Under the pieces are notes generated by a model, which was not told where the DNA came from, did not search any database, and saw only the letters and a list, made by a program, of their open reading frames with translations. The position numbers and the translations under genes were made by a program. DNA of 64,000 nucleotides, taken from NCBI RefSeq assembly GCF_900100785.1, contig NZ_FNCP01000007.1:62001-126000 (forward strand), written 5' to 3'. Of this stretch, positions 17,329 through 27,130 are shown piece by piece; the first letter of the stretch is position 1, and every line of letters starts with the position of its first letter. Source of the DNA: Desulfosporosinus hippei DSM 8344 (GTDB lineage: Bacteria > Bacillota > Desulfitobacteriia > Desulfitobacteriales > Desulfitobacteriaceae).

Positions 17329-17835
17329 TTGTTAAGAAGAAAGATATCGATGTTCGGACTCAGTCTCGCCATTTTATTCACTAGCCTTTTCTTGAACGGA
17401 TGTTCTCCAAAACCTTTTTTAACACAAGATGGAACTTACGTAATTTTGTCAGTTTCCCCAACAGGCATGAATCAATCAGAGCTCTTGGAATTACCCTGGA
17501 ACACTAATATGGCTGTTCTACAAAAGTTCCTCTTAGAAGCTTCTTTTGTATTGAGTGATCTGCATACACCGAGTCCATCTGAGACATCTACGGAAACCCT
17601 AGTAAAGGCGACAAAAATTCAGGCTAATTTCCCACAACCAAAGAGAATGAAATTTATGGTTGATAACCACACTCTTAATCTTGATGTACAGTCCATACAA
17701 ATTGAAGTGGAGGGGCCAAATGTAGGTCAGGTTATCATCAATCAGACTATTATTTTACAAGGGCTTGAGAACCCTAACCTTCAACCAGCCTTTCAGGAAT
17801 TATTAGATGCATTGCACAATAACAAAGCGAAATAG
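17329..17835 (+). CDS. Lipoprotein of the GerM/sporulation type (tentative)
   Basis: A classic lipoprotein signal (LSLAILFTSLFLNGC) ends at a cysteine. The mature part is about 145 residues, acid-poor and without a motif I can name with confidence. The pattern of strands (KATKIQANFPQPKRMKFMVDNHTLNLD) loosely recalls GerMN domains, but this is weak. TTG start with AAGAAGG upstream. It stands alone with its own terminator. Confidence 0.7.
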   Translation: MLRRKISMFGLSLAILFTSLFLNGCSPKPFLTQDGTYVILSVSPTGMNQSELLELPWNTNMAVLQKFLLEASFVLSDLHTPSPSETSTETLVKATKIQANFPQPKRMKFMVDNHTLNLDVQSIQIEVEGPNVGQVIINQTIILQGLENPNLQPAFQELLDALHNNKAK

Positions 17836-17864
17836 AAAGTTGCTTAACCGCAACTTTTCTTTTT
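17836..17864 (+). terminator. Terminator after the lipoprotein gene
   Basis: Eight-base stem aaagttgc/gcaacttt followed by TTCTTTTTG, immediately after the stop codon. Confidence 0.8.
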
Positions 17865-18007
17865 GTACAACTATCCTATCTTAGTTTTGAATATTTGCTA
17901 AACTATATATTCTCAGCTCTTGGCAGAGGTTATAAAGGAAGCTTTTCTTAGCAACACTATAAGGGATTACGTACATTTTAGATGTGCGAATTGAAGGGGA
18001 TACATTT

Positions 18008-20038
18008 ATGATATTTTTGTTGGACAATCATGACTCTTTTACGTATAACCTTTATCAATACTTCGGAGAACTTGGAGAAGACATCATAGTTAGGCGACAA
18101 GACGCCTGTAAACTTGAAGATATAGAAGAGGTACACCCCGACCTAATTGTAATCTCACCCGGCCCTTGTACCCCCGACGAAGCTCCTCTCTCTTTAGCGG
18201 TCATTGAACATTTTAAAGGACGTATCCCTATTTTAGGGGTTTGTCTTGGTCATCAAGCTATAGGACAATTCTTTGGGGGAAAAGTGATCAGGGCTAGGCA
18301 GCCAATCCATGGGAAGACAATGCCTATTCGACATGATCAACAAGGAGTTTTCCGCGAGCTAGTCAACCCTTTAGTAGTGACACGATATCACTCTCTGATA
18401 ATCGAGCGTTCCACTCTTCCTGAAGATCTTGTAATTACTGCCGAAACGGACGATGGCGAAATCATGGGGATTCGACATACCGACTTGCCGATAGAAGGTA
18501 TTCAGTTTCATCCGGAAGCCATATTAACAGAATCTGGCCACCAGTTGTTAAAGAACGCCCTTCAAAATGCCAAAGACTGGAATTTTCATAATTCCCCTTC
18601 ACAATGGGTTGTTCAGCCGCTCTCAATTTCAATTCCTCCCCATCGTTTATTTCCAGCCTTAAAAGGAGAATCTGCACCCTTCTTTTTAGATAGCGGCAAC
18701 GGCTACCAAGAACTCGGGAAGTATTCTTATATGGGGGCCTTCCCCTTTCTGGAAGCAACCGCCTATTCGGAAAAACTCGAAGTTTTCTATTCCGATCGAT
18801 CTAAACTTGACATTACTCCCCTTCAAGGAATCGAAAGTCTGGAATATCTTGATAAGATTAGTCGTAAATATTATGTCCCCCATTCTCCCTTTCCCTTTTC
18901 GGGAGGGGCTGTGGGCTTTTTAAGTTATGATTTAAAAAATGAACTTGAACATCTTCGTCAGGTAGGAACCGATGACCTTAACTTACCACTCTGGCGATTT
19001 GCTTGGTATGATGGAATAGTTATCTATGATCATGCCGAGAACAAATACTGGATTTCGGCCTGTGGTATGCAAGAAGATGGATCTTGCCGACGGGAATTAG
19101 CAAATTCTCGAATTGCACGCTTAGAACAAACAATCAATGCTTTTCTCAAATACGAATCTCAACAAGAATTATCAATCCTCTCGGATAATCGCCCCGCCGC
19201 TATTATTGAGCCTAGTGTAAGCAAGCAACAATACTTGGCGGACTTACAACGTGTAATTGACTATATCTATGCAGGTGATATTTACCAAGCCAACTTAACT
19301 CAACGCTTCTCCTTAAATTGGGAAGGCGATACTTGGAGTCTCTATTCTCATCTTCATCAACAAAATCCTGCTCCCTTTGCAGCCTTCCTGCCTTACCAGG
19401 ATTTTCAGGTTCTTTGTAGTTCGCCTGAACGATTTATAAAAATTCTTCCCAACGGACAAGTTGAAACACGTCCAATAAAGGGTACTCGTCCACGCAAAGA
19501 CTCACCCTCAGCAGATCAACAACAAGCCATGGAACTTCAGAACAGTCCTAAAGACCGAGCTGAACTCACCATGATTATTGATCTAGAAAGAAATGATCTC
19601 GGACGGATCTGCAAGTTTGGAACAGTTAAGGTTCCTGACTTAATTAGGCTTGAAAAATATCCAACGGTTTGGCATCTAGTTTCTACGGTAACGGGACAAT
19701 TGTTACAAGGATTAAAACCTAGTGAGATTATCAAGGCAATTTTTCCAGGAGGTTCCATCACAGGTGCTCCTAAAATCAGAGCTATGGAGATTATCGAGGA
19801 GTTAGAACCGTACTCTCGCGGTCTTTATACCGGTAGCATTGGTTATATAGGCTTTGATGGAGCTTGGGACTTAAACATAGTTATTCGGACAATATTAATA
19901 AAAGATGGCAAGGCCTTTGTTCATGTAGGAGGCGGGATTGTCGCTGACTCCAAGCCTGAGGATGAATATGATGAGACTCTCCACAAAGCAAAAGCATTAT
20001 TTAATGTTTTGAGAGGTCATCTACATGACACCCATTAG
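18008..20038 (+). CDS. pabB: Aminodeoxychorismate synthase, fused glutaminase (PabA) and synthase (PabB)
   Basis: Converts chorismate plus glutamine to 4-amino-4-deoxychorismate for folate. Residues 1-190 are a class I glutamine amidotransferase with nucleophile C79 in [10 protein letters not shown] and the His-x-Glu of QFHPEA. Residues about 240-675 are the chorismate-binding domain with [16 protein letters not shown] and [21 protein letters not shown]. Anthranilate synthase is the main alternative, but the fusion order and the following pabC favour PABA synthesis. The ATG at 18008 has AAGGGGA upstream. An ATG at 17984 lacks family residues. Confidence 0.9.
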   Translation: MIFLLDNHDSFTYNLYQYFGELGEDIIVRRQDACKLEDIEEVHPDLIVISPGPCTPDEAPLSLAVIEHFKGRIPILGVCLGHQAIGQFFGGKVIRARQPIHGKTMPIRHDQQGVFRELVNPLVVTRYHSLIIERSTLPEDLVITAETDDGEIMGIRHTDLPIEGIQFHPEAILTESGHQLLKNALQNAKDWNFHNSPSQWVVQPLSISIPPHRLFPALKGESAPFFLDSGNGYQELGKYSYMGAFPFLEATAYSEKLEVFYSDRSKLDITPLQGIESLEYLDKISRKYYVPHSPFPFSGGAVGFLSYDLKNELEHLRQVGTDDLNLPLWRFAWYDGIVIYDHAENKYWISACGMQEDGSCRRELANSRIARLEQTINAFLKYESQQELSILSDNRPAAIIEPSVSKQQYLADLQRVIDYIYAGDIYQANLTQRFSLNWEGDTWSLYSHLHQQNPAPFAAFLPYQDFQVLCSSPERFIKILPNGQVETRPIKGTRPRKDSPSADQQQAMELQNSPKDRAELTMIIDLERNDLGRICKFGTVKVPDLIRLEKYPTVWHLVSTVTGQLLQGLKPSEIIKAIFPGGSITGAPKIRAMEIIEELEPYSRGLYTGSIGYIGFDGAWDLNIVIRTILIKDGKAFVHVGGGIVADSKPEDEYDETLHKAKALFNVLRGHLHDTH

Positions 20039-20837
20039 TACAATTTCGACAAATGATCGTTTGGCTTTATTTGGATTTGGACTTTTTGAAACTCTCCTTA
20101 TTACAACTCGCGGTGCACTCTTTGTCGATCTGCATTGGGAGCGTATGTATAGGGGGGCTCAGATACTGGGCCTCAAAATGCCTGATCAACAGAAATGGCT
20201 ATTAAGCATTCATGACTTTGTCAGTCAATTTAGTTATCCAAACCCTTTTGCACTTAGAATTACCTTAAGCGGAGGAACACCAGCAACCAATCTTCCATCT
20301 CAGTTACTGCTTCATCAACGCTCAATACCATACACACCTGAACAGTACTCTTCCGGTATTAAACTACACCTCTTGCCATATCCCCGAAATGAGCAATCTC
20401 CACTGTGTCAAATTAAGTCAACTAATTATCTTGAGAACCTCTTGGCAAAAGAAGAAGCTGTAAGTAATGGATGTGATGAAGGACTTTGGCTCAATACCCA
20501 AGGATATTTGGCAGAAGGGACAATGAGCAACCTCTTCTTTGTTAAGAATAAGACTCTATATACCCCTGCACTGACAAGTGGTTGTTTGCCTGGGACTCGC
20601 CGCCAAATTATTCTTGATTTAGCTCGCTCAAATAATATCTTTACCAAAGAAGGTTTCTATACCCTAAACGATCTCTTGTCTGCTGATGAAGTCTTCATGA
20701 CTAACTCCTTGATGGGTTTAATGCCAGTACAAAGTTTAAAAGGTTGTTCTTCTTTTAGCGTTTCATTGCCACACTCTAAAGATTCTATCACGAGAAATCT
20801 TGAACACGCGTACTCGAATTTGATCAAAGAATTTTAA
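20025..20837 (+). CDS. pabC: Aminodeoxychorismate lyase / branched-chain aminotransferase-fold protein
   Basis: PLP enzyme of fold type IV that releases pyruvate from aminodeoxychorismate to give p-aminobenzoate. [12 protein letters not shown] at the start, [15 protein letters not shown] around the PLP lysine, and [12 protein letters not shown] with the downstream PGTRRQIIL motif fit PabC. D-amino-acid aminotransferases share this fold, but position settles the call: it overlaps the pabA-pabB stop by 14 bases, so the two are coupled. Confidence 0.9.
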   Translation: MTPISTISTNDRLALFGFGLFETLLITTRGALFVDLHWERMYRGAQILGLKMPDQQKWLLSIHDFVSQFSYPNPFALRITLSGGTPATNLPSQLLLHQRSIPYTPEQYSSGIKLHLLPYPRNEQSPLCQIKSTNYLENLLAKEEAVSNGCDEGLWLNTQGYLAEGTMSNLFFVKNKTLYTPALTSGCLPGTRRQIILDLARSNNIFTKEGFYTLNDLLSADEVFMTNSLMGLMPVQSLKGCSSFSVSLPHSKDSITRNLEHAYSNLIKEF

Positions 20838-20864
20838 TTCTCTACCCTTCTATGTTAATAAGGC

Positions 20865-20910
20865 AAAGGTGCCAAAAGTTTGAACCCTCAAACCCATGGC
20901 ACCTTTTTTG
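20865..20910. terminator. Terminator after pabC, probably bidirectional
   Basis: Stem aaaggtgcc/ggcaccttt with an inner agtttga/tcaaac stem. Followed by TTTTTT on the plus strand; the facing gene at 20919 ends just beyond. Confidence 0.78.
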
Positions 20911-20918
20911 CATTTCAA

Positions 20919-21182
20919 TTAATATTTTTCATCCAAAACCTCAAACATTTGTGGCGTTGCTTGCTTGAATGCTTTGTTTTCACCAACTGTATCAGCCCAA
21001 TTCTCATACGCTGTACGATTTTCCCATTTCGAAAAAAGCATTATATCTTTGGTGTTTTGTTGCTTATTAACTGAGGCAAATTTAAATCCCTCGATATCTT
21101 CAACAGATTGTATCCCTGTCCTAACTTCTCCCAGAATTCGATCCTGATCAGGACCATTGAAGGTATGAATAACTGTCAACAT
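20919..21182 (-). CDS. Antibiotic biosynthesis monooxygenase (ABM) domain protein
   Basis: An 87-residue ferredoxin-like protein. MLTVIHTFNG, MLFSKWENRTAYENW and AFKQATPQM are the usual ABM strand-helix pattern, as in heme-degrading or quinol monooxygenases and stress proteins. No assignment to a substrate is possible; the asparagine/tryptophan pair (ENW) is compatible with a heme-degrading role but not diagnostic. ATG at 21182 has GGGAGG upstream; earlier in-frame codons do not. Confidence 0.8.
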   Translation of the reverse strand: MLTVIHTFNGPDQDRILGEVRTGIQSVEDIEGFKFASVNKQQNTKDIMLFSKWENRTAYENWADTVGENKAFKQATPQMFEVLDEKY

Positions 21183-21365
21183 AAAATATCCTCCCATTAA
21201 CCTTAATTTAATATTTAGCGTTCTCAGTTTGTCCTGAATGTTCTGTTCACATACGTGAATTTTTTATGAACTTTTATTCGACAATCAGCATAAATTAAGT
21301 TGACAGGAGTAGGGGATATAGTAAAATTGCCCATCGTTTTATCAATCATTTCATGCTATACTAAA

Positions 21366-21399
21366 CCTGATACATCAGGAATCTCTGGAATTATCAGAG
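21366..21399 (+). promoter_or_regulatory. Two tandem hairpins in the 5' leader of the next gene
   Basis: cctga/tcagg (21366-21379) and ctctg/cagag (21383-21399) lie side by side. The second ends inside the GAGGGGG ribosome site, so it could mask translation. A TATACT -10-like element lies just upstream at 21356. Function is an inference. Confidence 0.4.
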
Positions 21400-21415
21400 G
21401 GGGATTAAGTTTAAA

Positions 21416-21739
21416 ATGAAGTTAAGTTACATACGAACTGACTTTCCTAACGGGCGCTCACACATACTAATGCGCGATTCTGAATCCACAAATCCTGAAC
21501 TAGTTCATTTCCTATTAGTTTTAAGCAGCAATGGTACTTTATGGGTTGACGTCTTTTGGCCATACGATGAAGAATCTGAAGGTTATACCCACAGAATATC
21601 AGAACAGCAGTTCTGGCAGACTTTCCGTGAATGGAGACTACAAGGCATCTTCTTAGGGGACAATGGCAAAGTTGCTAATATGTTGGCTCGAAAGCGATTA
21701 TCACGGAAACAATCACATAAAGAATCTCTAACAAAATAA
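21416..21739 (+). CDS. Conserved small protein, function unknown
   Basis: A 107-residue soluble protein without signal peptide. It is rich in aromatic and charged residues (TLWVDVFWPYDEESEGYTHRI, then QQFWQTFREWRL) and ends in a basic tail (ARKRLSRKQSHK). I recognise no family. AGAGGGGGA precedes the ATG by about 10 bases, partly within a hairpin. It has its own terminator. Confidence 0.65.
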   Translation: MKLSYIRTDFPNGRSHILMRDSESTNPELVHFLLVLSSNGTLWVDVFWPYDEESEGYTHRISEQQFWQTFREWRLQGIFLGDNGKVANMLARKRLSRKQSHKESLTK

Positions 21740-21745
21740 GCACCT

Positions 21746-21773
21746 ATAAAAAGCGGCAAATGCCGCTTTTTAT
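21746..21773. terminator. Bidirectional terminator
   Basis: Perfect 13-base stem (ataaaaagcggca with tgccgctttttat), A-rich at one foot and T-rich at the other. It serves the genes at 21416 (plus) and 21775 (minus). Confidence 0.88.
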
Positions 21774-21774
21774 T

Positions 21775-22218
21775 CTATATATTGTTGTAAAGCCCCTCTT
21801 GTAAGTTTTGCAACTGCTTTAGGTGATCATGTTCGTTTGAGAATATAGGATTTAAAACCTCTTTTTCTGCGCTGTTTAAATATTGCTCCGAATATTGAAC
21901 CGCTCTAGCCAATCCTTTATCCTCTCCGTCATAAAGACGTTTAAGCATTTCTGCGGGTGCAATCTCCCTCATATTTGCTAGTCTAGTTTTCCATTCAGCG
22001 ATCAAACCCGGGAAACCCCCCCCTTCTTCAACCTGCCCTCCATTTGTTTGAATATAATAAGCTATCCGGGTCGCGTGCTCTTTATGATCTGTAAGAATTG
22101 CTATAAGATGGTTTCGTAGTGGGCTATCGGTTAATGTGTCTATATAGGCCTGGTATTGATCGATGGCCATCTGTTCGCCTTTGAGTATGGTGTTTAAAGC
22201 TTCAAATGATGTCTTCAT
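21775..22218 (-). CDS. Ferritin-like four-helix protein (DUF2383 type)
   Basis: A 147-residue helical protein. The helix pattern with E-x6-Y (GEQMAIDQYQAYIDTL), HKEHATRIAYYI and EKEVLNPIFSNEHDHLKQL gives the spaced Glu/His residues expected of a ferritin-like di-iron fold. DUF2383/PA2169-type proteins look like this; a true di-iron oxidase role is not proven. ATG at 22218 has CAGGAGG upstream; an ATG 15 bases earlier does not. Confidence 0.75.
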   Translation of the reverse strand: MKTSFEALNTILKGEQMAIDQYQAYIDTLTDSPLRNHLIAILTDHKEHATRIAYYIQTNGGQVEEGGGFPGLIAEWKTRLANMREIAPAEMLKRLYDGEDKGLARAVQYSEQYLNSAEKEVLNPIFSNEHDHLKQLQNLQEGLYNNI

Positions 22219-22286
22219 AAAGACCTCCTGCATCCTATTTTCATTGTCTTAATAGTTTGCGAAGCATTCTCTGAATTATGTATCAT

Positions 22287-22586
22287 TTATAACCTAGCGG
22301 TGGATTTAACTTTTTCTAACCGATATACAAAAGCTAACAATTCAGCCACGGCTTGGTAAAGTTGAGGAGGTATTTCCTTTGACAATTCAACTTGCATCAG
22401 AGCTTCCACAAGCACCTCGTTCTTTTGAATAGGGATACCTTCTTCTTCAGCGTTTTCTATTATTTTACGAGCAACTTCGCCTACTCCTTTAGCGACAATT
22501 CTTGGGGCCCCAGCCTGATCGTAGACTAAGGCGGCAGCCTTATCTTCTCTCTTCTTTTTAGTCTTGTTTTTGTTATTTTCTATCAT
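22287..22586 (-). CDS. FlhB C-terminal-domain-like protein (YlqH/FhlX type)
   Basis: A 99-residue homologue of the cytoplasmic C-terminal domain of FlhB, the export-gate protein of the flagellum. KAAALVYDQAGAPRIVAKGVGEVARKIIENAEEEGIPI matches the FlhB region after the autocleavage site, but the NPTH site itself is not present and there are no membrane helices. In Bacillus the same protein follows a FliK-like gene, as here, with an ATGA overlap. A role in flagellar export switching is inferred. Confidence 0.85.
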   Translation of the reverse strand: MIENNKNKTKKKREDKAAALVYDQAGAPRIVAKGVGEVARKIIENAEEEGIPIQKNEVLVEALMQVELSKEIPPQLYQAVAELLAFVYRLEKVKSTARL

Positions 22587-23692
22587 CTCAGAATATCAAC
22601 TCCACTTCGTCGAGATCCATGGAGAAAATTAAGAAATTCAAGGTTCTGTCTTAGTTCTCCCGATTCGACTCTTTCTAATTGAAAGCCTAGTTTTATAAAT
22701 TTCTCTTTTGTTTCAGGTATTGCTACTTCAAGGAGTCGCGGGAGCAAGGAATCATCGCTTAGTACCTTGCATGTGAAAATATTCTCATTAAAAAAAGCAT
22801 CAATTCCTATTTCTCCAAGTTCCTGGGTTTGAACTAAGATAGCAATTCGACAATGGTGTTCATCCATTTTTGATCCTTTACGAGAACTTTCAATAGCTAT
22901 TTGAGCAGGGATAAGCTGCTCATGATTCAAGAGTGGTAGATGTAGTATCAGGTACGCACTATCCAGGGCTCCTGTTTTTAACCACATTTGCTGCCCGGTT
23001 ATTTTCTGAAGCATTTGAACTAGTGGGTTATCCGAATCATTCCTGTCCTCATTGTCTTGACTTTGAATCGCTTTCAGGAGTACTCCTTTAAACGTATCCA
23101 GGAGACTTTGTTTTTCAATCTCTTTAGCAGGTTGATCTAATTTAAGCATATTATGTATCCGATGTTCGTAATTAAGACCAAGCTTTTTCAAGCTCCTCAA
23201 CAATTCATCTTTTCCATTATCTCCAGATAGACTACTCCACTGCGGAATTGCCTTTTTCAAGTATGTTAATAATTCATTGTTTAACGAAGTTCCCTGCATA
23301 CTTCCGAATAATGCACTAAACACTTCTAAAGTCGTTGTTGGAAAGGTTTTTACTAATGCGACAATAGTTTGGTTATTAGGTAAGCCCCGCTCATTTATCT
23401 GTTGGACTTGTGGTGGAACAGATAAACTATCTTTTAGTTTGCCGGGAATTGGCTCACGAATAAGTAATAAGCCTCCCTCATTTAAATTCCCTACCTTAAC
23501 CCAAAACTTCTCCCCCACCTGAGTTGATGTTTCTAAAAGGGCATTTAAGTTTTGTCCTTTAACCCTAATACTCCCTTCGCCCTTACCGGAAATGTTCATA
23601 ACTTCTACCAGAAGCCGCTCTCCAAGCTGAAACTTGCTTAGAAGGGCGGCTGCGTTAACCGAACTAGGTGCTGATATGCCACTTACTTCCAC
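22583..23692 (-). CDS. FliK-like flagellar hook-length control domain protein (YlqG type)
   Basis: A 369-residue protein whose C-terminal part (GALDSAYLILHLPLLNHEQ, then RIAILVQTQELGEIGI) resembles the FliK C-terminal domain, where an export-substrate switch takes place. The N-terminal half is a variable linker. The adjacent FlhB-like gene overlaps its stop by four bases, which supports a joint role. GTG start. No other flagellar genes are in this window, so the pair is detached from any flagellar cluster. Confidence 0.7.
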   Translation of the reverse strand: MEVSGISAPSSVNAAALLSKFQLGERLLVEVMNISGKGEGSIRVKGQNLNALLETSTQVGEKFWVKVGNLNEGGLLLIREPIPGKLKDSLSVPPQVQQINERGLPNNQTIVALVKTFPTTTLEVFSALFGSMQGTSLNNELLTYLKKAIPQWSSLSGDNGKDELLRSLKKLGLNYEHRIHNMLKLDQPAKEIEKQSLLDTFKGVLLKAIQSQDNEDRNDSDNPLVQMLQKITGQQMWLKTGALDSAYLILHLPLLNHEQLIPAQIAIESSRKGSKMDEHHCRIAILVQTQELGEIGIDAFFNENIFTCKVLSDDSLLPRLLEVAIPETKEKFIKLGFQLERVESGELRQNLEFLNFLHGSRRSGVDILR

Positions 23693-23779
23693 GCTTATAC
23701 ACCATCCTTACATAAGCAGCCGATTCGCATGCTAAAGGTTAAGGGCTTAAAATTATCTATCGTCTACTTTCTTGGCTTC

Positions 23780-24322
23780 TTACCTTGGCCTTTCCAAAGA
23801 ATTTTTAAGATCTTTTAAGGCCTTCCTCATAGAACCATCCAGTTGATCAGCCACTGTTATTGATTTATCGTCAGAATAAGCATTTAACATTAGTCCTTTT
23901 TTAGCAGATCGTCGCTTCGATCTCCGCCCTTTCGCCATTGGGGTAGACTCGGCTTTAATCCCCGATTTTGGCCGGACTTTCGAAGGTTTCCCAGCGCGAG
24001 TGTTCGGCGAAGTAGTATCATCCTGCTCAACCCTTAAGATATCGGATGACGGAAATTCTTTATTAACCCATTCCTTAATGCGCTGAGGGTATTTTGTTAC
24101 GACAAAGGCTTCTTGGATTGAGCCACTACTTTTAAGCAACAGCTTGCATCCTGTTTGTGTTTCATATTTATAAACAATACCTCTTTCAGAGGATCGGTTC
24201 ACATCAATAACACCTGGAATGATGTCAGTAACTTCCACCAGAAGGCTTAGATTTTCTAACCATTCTAATGCATTTTGAATAATACCATGTTCACGTTTGA
24301 CTTTATTCCTACGATGTTTCAT
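23780..24322 (-). CDS. DUF2103-like conserved protein
   Basis: The first 90 residues (VTDIIPGVIDVNRSSERG, YKYETQTGCKLLLKSSGS) fit a conserved domain of the DUF2103 type found in Clostridia and archaea. The rest is a basic, low-complexity tail (KGRRSKRRSAKKG) of the nucleic-acid-binding kind. Function is unknown. ATG start behind GGAGG. Confidence 0.65.
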   Translation of the reverse strand: MKHRRNKVKREHGIIQNALEWLENLSLLVEVTDIIPGVIDVNRSSERGIVYKYETQTGCKLLLKSSGSIQEAFVVTKYPQRIKEWVNKEFPSSDILRVEQDDTTSPNTRAGKPSKVRPKSGIKAESTPMAKGRRSKRRSAKKGLMLNAYSDDKSITVADQLDGSMRKALKDLKNSLERPR

Positions 24323-24353
24323 TGATATCCTCCGGACACATCCTGTTTAGCAT

Positions 24354-24836
24354 TTAAAAATAAACATGCTTTGCTTGTATCTCCCCATGTTGAATATTAA
24401 TTAGTCCAAAAGAGAAGTATTGCTCTCTTCGTTTGTCTGTTGGAGAACCAGGGTTAAATAAGAGGAGGCCATTTCTCCACTCCAAAAAAGGCGTATGACT
24501 ATGCCCAAAAACAATAATATCTACCTTTGAATCAACAAAAGCATAATAAGCTCGATCAGGGGTGTTTTTTCCTTTTCCCACATGCCCGTGAATTAAGCCG
24601 ATATTTACACCCTCGCATTCAATAATATCCCGGTCAGGAAGTGCTACATCCCAACCATCACAATTCCCGCATACAGCCCGAACCGGTGCTATGGAAGATA
24701 ATTCCTCAAGCAATCCCATATTCGTCAAATCACCTGCATGTAGAATCATATCTACTTGATTCAAGTGTTCCCAGACAAAACTTGGCAGAGATTTACCAGG
24801 GCGCAAATGAGTGTCTGACAATACAGCAATGTGCAT
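24354..24836 (-). CDS. YfcE/MJ0936-family metallophosphoesterase
   Basis: Calcineurin-like phosphodiesterase. Metal-binding motifs run in order: AVLSDTHLR (D-x-H), ILHAGDLT (GD), VCGNCDG (GNCD), IGLIHGHVG and VFGHSHTPF (GHxH). Proteins of this family cleave phosphodiesters in vitro and their true substrate is uncertain. ATG 24836 has AAGAGGTG upstream; a GTG three codons earlier is less likely. It lies 14-20 bases after mqnE, probably in one transcript. Confidence 0.92.
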   Translation of the reverse strand: MHIAVLSDTHLRPGKSLPSFVWEHLNQVDMILHAGDLTNMGLLEELSSIAPVRAVCGNCDGWDVALPDRDIIECEGVNIGLIHGHVGKGKNTPDRAYYAFVDSKVDIIVFGHSHTPFLEWRNGLLLFNPGSPTDKRREQYFSFGLINIQHGEIQAKHVYF

Positions 24837-24859
24837 TTTATTCACCTCTTGGCTTTAAC

Positions 24860-25969
24860 TCAACCCCGGTTGGGGGATACTGTCTTAATGATATTATAGT
24901 AGGTATCTCTTTCAACTGCCTCTAATCCCAATTCATGAATCATCTCAACTAGCTGTTGTTCAGTCTGCATCTGAGGACTTGTAGCTCCTGCAGTATGATA
25001 GATTTTCTCTTCGCGTACTACTCCGTCTAAATCATTGGCTCCGAAGGAAAGGGCCATTTGGGCTACTTGCGGACTAGAAGAAACCCAATAGGCCTTGATA
25101 TAACGAAAATTATCTAAGATTAAGCGAGCAACAGCAATCACTTTTAATGTTCGTACGGCACTTGCTTGAGGGAGATCCTCAAATTTTGTATTTTTAGGAT
25201 GAAAAGCGGTGGGAATCAAGGCCTTAAAGCCACCTGTCTCATCTTGCAGGTTCCTTAAGGCTAAAAGGTGATCTATTAGTTCTTCATCTGTTTCTATAAT
25301 ACCATACAGAACATTTGCATTAGATGGTATTCCTAGGGTATGGGCGAGACGATGTATTTCTAGCCAGCGCTCTCCGCTCAACTTTCCGGGACAAATGATT
25401 TCTCGGACTCTTGGACTAAAATTTTCCGCTCCCCCACCTGTAATAAAGCTTAGTCCTGCATCTTTTAGAATTTTTATTATTTCTATAACCGGTAAATTCT
25501 CTTTTTGCGCAAAGAAATCATATTCTGCCGCCGTGAAGGCTTTTAAACTCACTTGTGGAGCAGACTCTTTTATTTGTTTAATCATTTCTAAGTAGTATGA
25601 AAAGGGAAGATCCGGATGTATGCCTCCAACTATATGAAGTTCAGTAACGCCCTGTTTGGCGAAGTGCCTTGCTTTATCAACCACTTCTTCAATAGTCATC
25701 GTATAGGAACCCTTTTCCCCTGGATCTTTGGCAAAAGCGCAGAGTCCACATTTAACTTTACACACATTACTGTAGTTAATATGGGCATTGTTATTATAAA
25801 AAACTTGATTCCCAGTCATCATTCGTTTCTTTTGGTTAGCTAGATAACCCAAACCAAGTAAATTAGTTGTTTGTAAGAGTAATAAACCATCCTCTTTGTT
25901 TAGCCTTTGCTGAGTATTTATTTTTGTATAGATTTTTTCTAATCCATCGATTACTGGAGTAAAACCCAC
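24860..25969 (-). CDS. mqnE: Aminofutalosine synthase (radical SAM), menaquinone synthesis
   Basis: Joins the MqnA product to adenosine in the futalosine route. The radical SAM cluster motif C-x3-C-x2-C is CKVKCGLC at about residue 73. VGGIHPDLPF, TGGGAENFSPRVREIICPGK and PTAFHPKNT are typical of MqnE; the related MqnC is the main alternative. Length (369) fits. GTG start behind AAGAAGGG. The MqnA gene lies 17 kb away and the final methyltransferase about 28 kb away in this window. Confidence 0.88.
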   Translation of the reverse strand: MGFTPVIDGLEKIYTKINTQQRLNKEDGLLLLQTTNLLGLGYLANQKKRMMTGNQVFYNNNAHINYSNVCKVKCGLCAFAKDPGEKGSYTMTIEEVVDKARHFAKQGVTELHIVGGIHPDLPFSYYLEMIKQIKESAPQVSLKAFTAAEYDFFAQKENLPVIEIIKILKDAGLSFITGGGAENFSPRVREIICPGKLSGERWLEIHRLAHTLGIPSNANVLYGIIETDEELIDHLLALRNLQDETGGFKALIPTAFHPKNTKFEDLPQASAVRTLKVIAVARLILDNFRYIKAYWVSSSPQVAQMALSFGANDLDGVVREEKIYHTAGATSPQMQTEQQLVEMIHELGLEAVERDTYYNIIKTVSPNRG

Positions 25970-26101
25970 AACAGACCCTTCTTTCCTATAATTGTTATGT
26001 ATTTTAATTATAACATAATTCCTGAAATTCGAGAAAAGATATAGGAAAGATGTCGAAAAGGTACAGGAAAGGACTGTAATTAATTACAGCCCCATTAAAC
26101 T

Positions 26102-26476
26102 TTAGTGATAATTTTTCATTGTTTTACGTTGTCGTTTAATAGCTTTACGAACCTCATTGGCCACTCGCCAGGTCTCCGGTTGGTGAGGGGTTATTAATTC
26201 CAGACGACCAGAGCGTTTGTCAATTAATATATCGACAGTTGGTTTTCGGCCTTCTTTTTTCTCTTCCCCTGGATGTAAAATATCGATGCCGATTTTATTT
26301 TCATCGTATTGGGGAGGTACAAGATAATTTAGCACTTCTTCAGTTGCATCCATTAATTCAACCACTTGTTCTTGGGGATAACCTTCCCTCAGGAGAATCT
26401 CTCTCACCTGTGTTAAAGGATGGTCTAGGGTGAGAAGCATCTGGGCGCGTTGTACCAAATTATAATCAATGTCCAT
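26102..26476 (-). CDS. Conserved protein, function unknown
   Basis: A 124-residue soluble protein. A helical N-terminal half (VQRAQMLLTLDHPLTQVREILLREGYPQEQVVELM) is followed by a short extended part and a basic C-terminal helix (RKAIKRQRKTMKNYH). I do not recognise a family. AGAGGTG precedes the ATG. It is separated from mqnE by a weak hairpin, so co-transcription is possible. Confidence 0.62.
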   Translation of the reverse strand: MDIDYNLVQRAQMLLTLDHPLTQVREILLREGYPQEQVVELMDATEEVLNYLVPPQYDENKIGIDILHPGEEKKEGRKPTVDILIDKRSGRLELITPHQPETWRVANEVRKAIKRQRKTMKNYH

Positions 26477-26681
26477 GATGCACCTCTTTTTAAATTATTT
26501 TTACGATACTTACATTTTCCCCTTAACTTTGTATTGAATACTGATACATCTTAACGGAATTGCCTTAATTCCCCACGGATATTTAATCTTAAGTGGTGAA
26601 AACTCGAGTATCCAATGGTTTATTGATTAAGTCTATGATAATGATTAAAGAAAATTCAAAAATTGCTTCAGGAGGATTTAA

Positions 26682-27125
26682 ATGTCAAAATTACTTTCTC
26701 TCCCATTTTTAATTGCTGCGATTTCTGGAGTTGCAATGGCAGTGCAAGGTACGTTAAACTCAGCTTTAAGTCAAAAGACGTCCCTTCTATCTGCCACACT
26801 CATTGTCCATATTATCGGTACACTTGTCTCACTAGGGGTAATACTCACTTGGCGAGCACCATTCTTAAACCATACCTGGAGCTCTATTCCCTGGTATCTG
26901 TATCTAGGTGGGGTTCTTAGTGTCATTATCGTTGGACTTGTAGCAACAAGTATTCCAAAAGTTGGTGTCTGTAACGCTACGACTGCAATCATCATCGGAC
27001 AAGTCAGTATGGCTGTTCTTATTGATCATTTCGGCTTATTCGGAGTTACAAAAGTTCACTGGAGTCCTTGGCAATTGCTCGGCATCGGTCTATTCGCAGC
27101 AGGCGCTAAACTTCTTTTTCGCTAA
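26682..27125 (+). CDS. DMT-superfamily membrane protein (DUF606/YdcZ type)
   Basis: A 147-residue protein with about four to five hydrophobic helices. AMAVQGTLNSALSQKTS and the ATTAIIIGQVSMAVLIDHFGLFG block are the signature of YdcZ-type half-size drug/metabolite transporters. Such proteins often work in pairs; here no second copy is adjacent. ATG with AGGAGG upstream. Substrate unknown. Confidence 0.85.
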   Translation: MSKLLSLPFLIAAISGVAMAVQGTLNSALSQKTSLLSATLIVHIIGTLVSLGVILTWRAPFLNHTWSSIPWYLYLGGVLSVIIVGLVATSIPKVGVCNATTAIIIGQVSMAVLIDHFGLFGVTKVHWSPWQLLGIGLFAAGAKLLFR

Positions 27126-27130
27126 TAGAC

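Noticed and set aside
26051-26057. Second 0A box (TGTCGAA) upstream of mqnE
   Set aside because: A seven-base match is expected by chance in 64 kb, and it is not placed well against the TATAAT near 26000.
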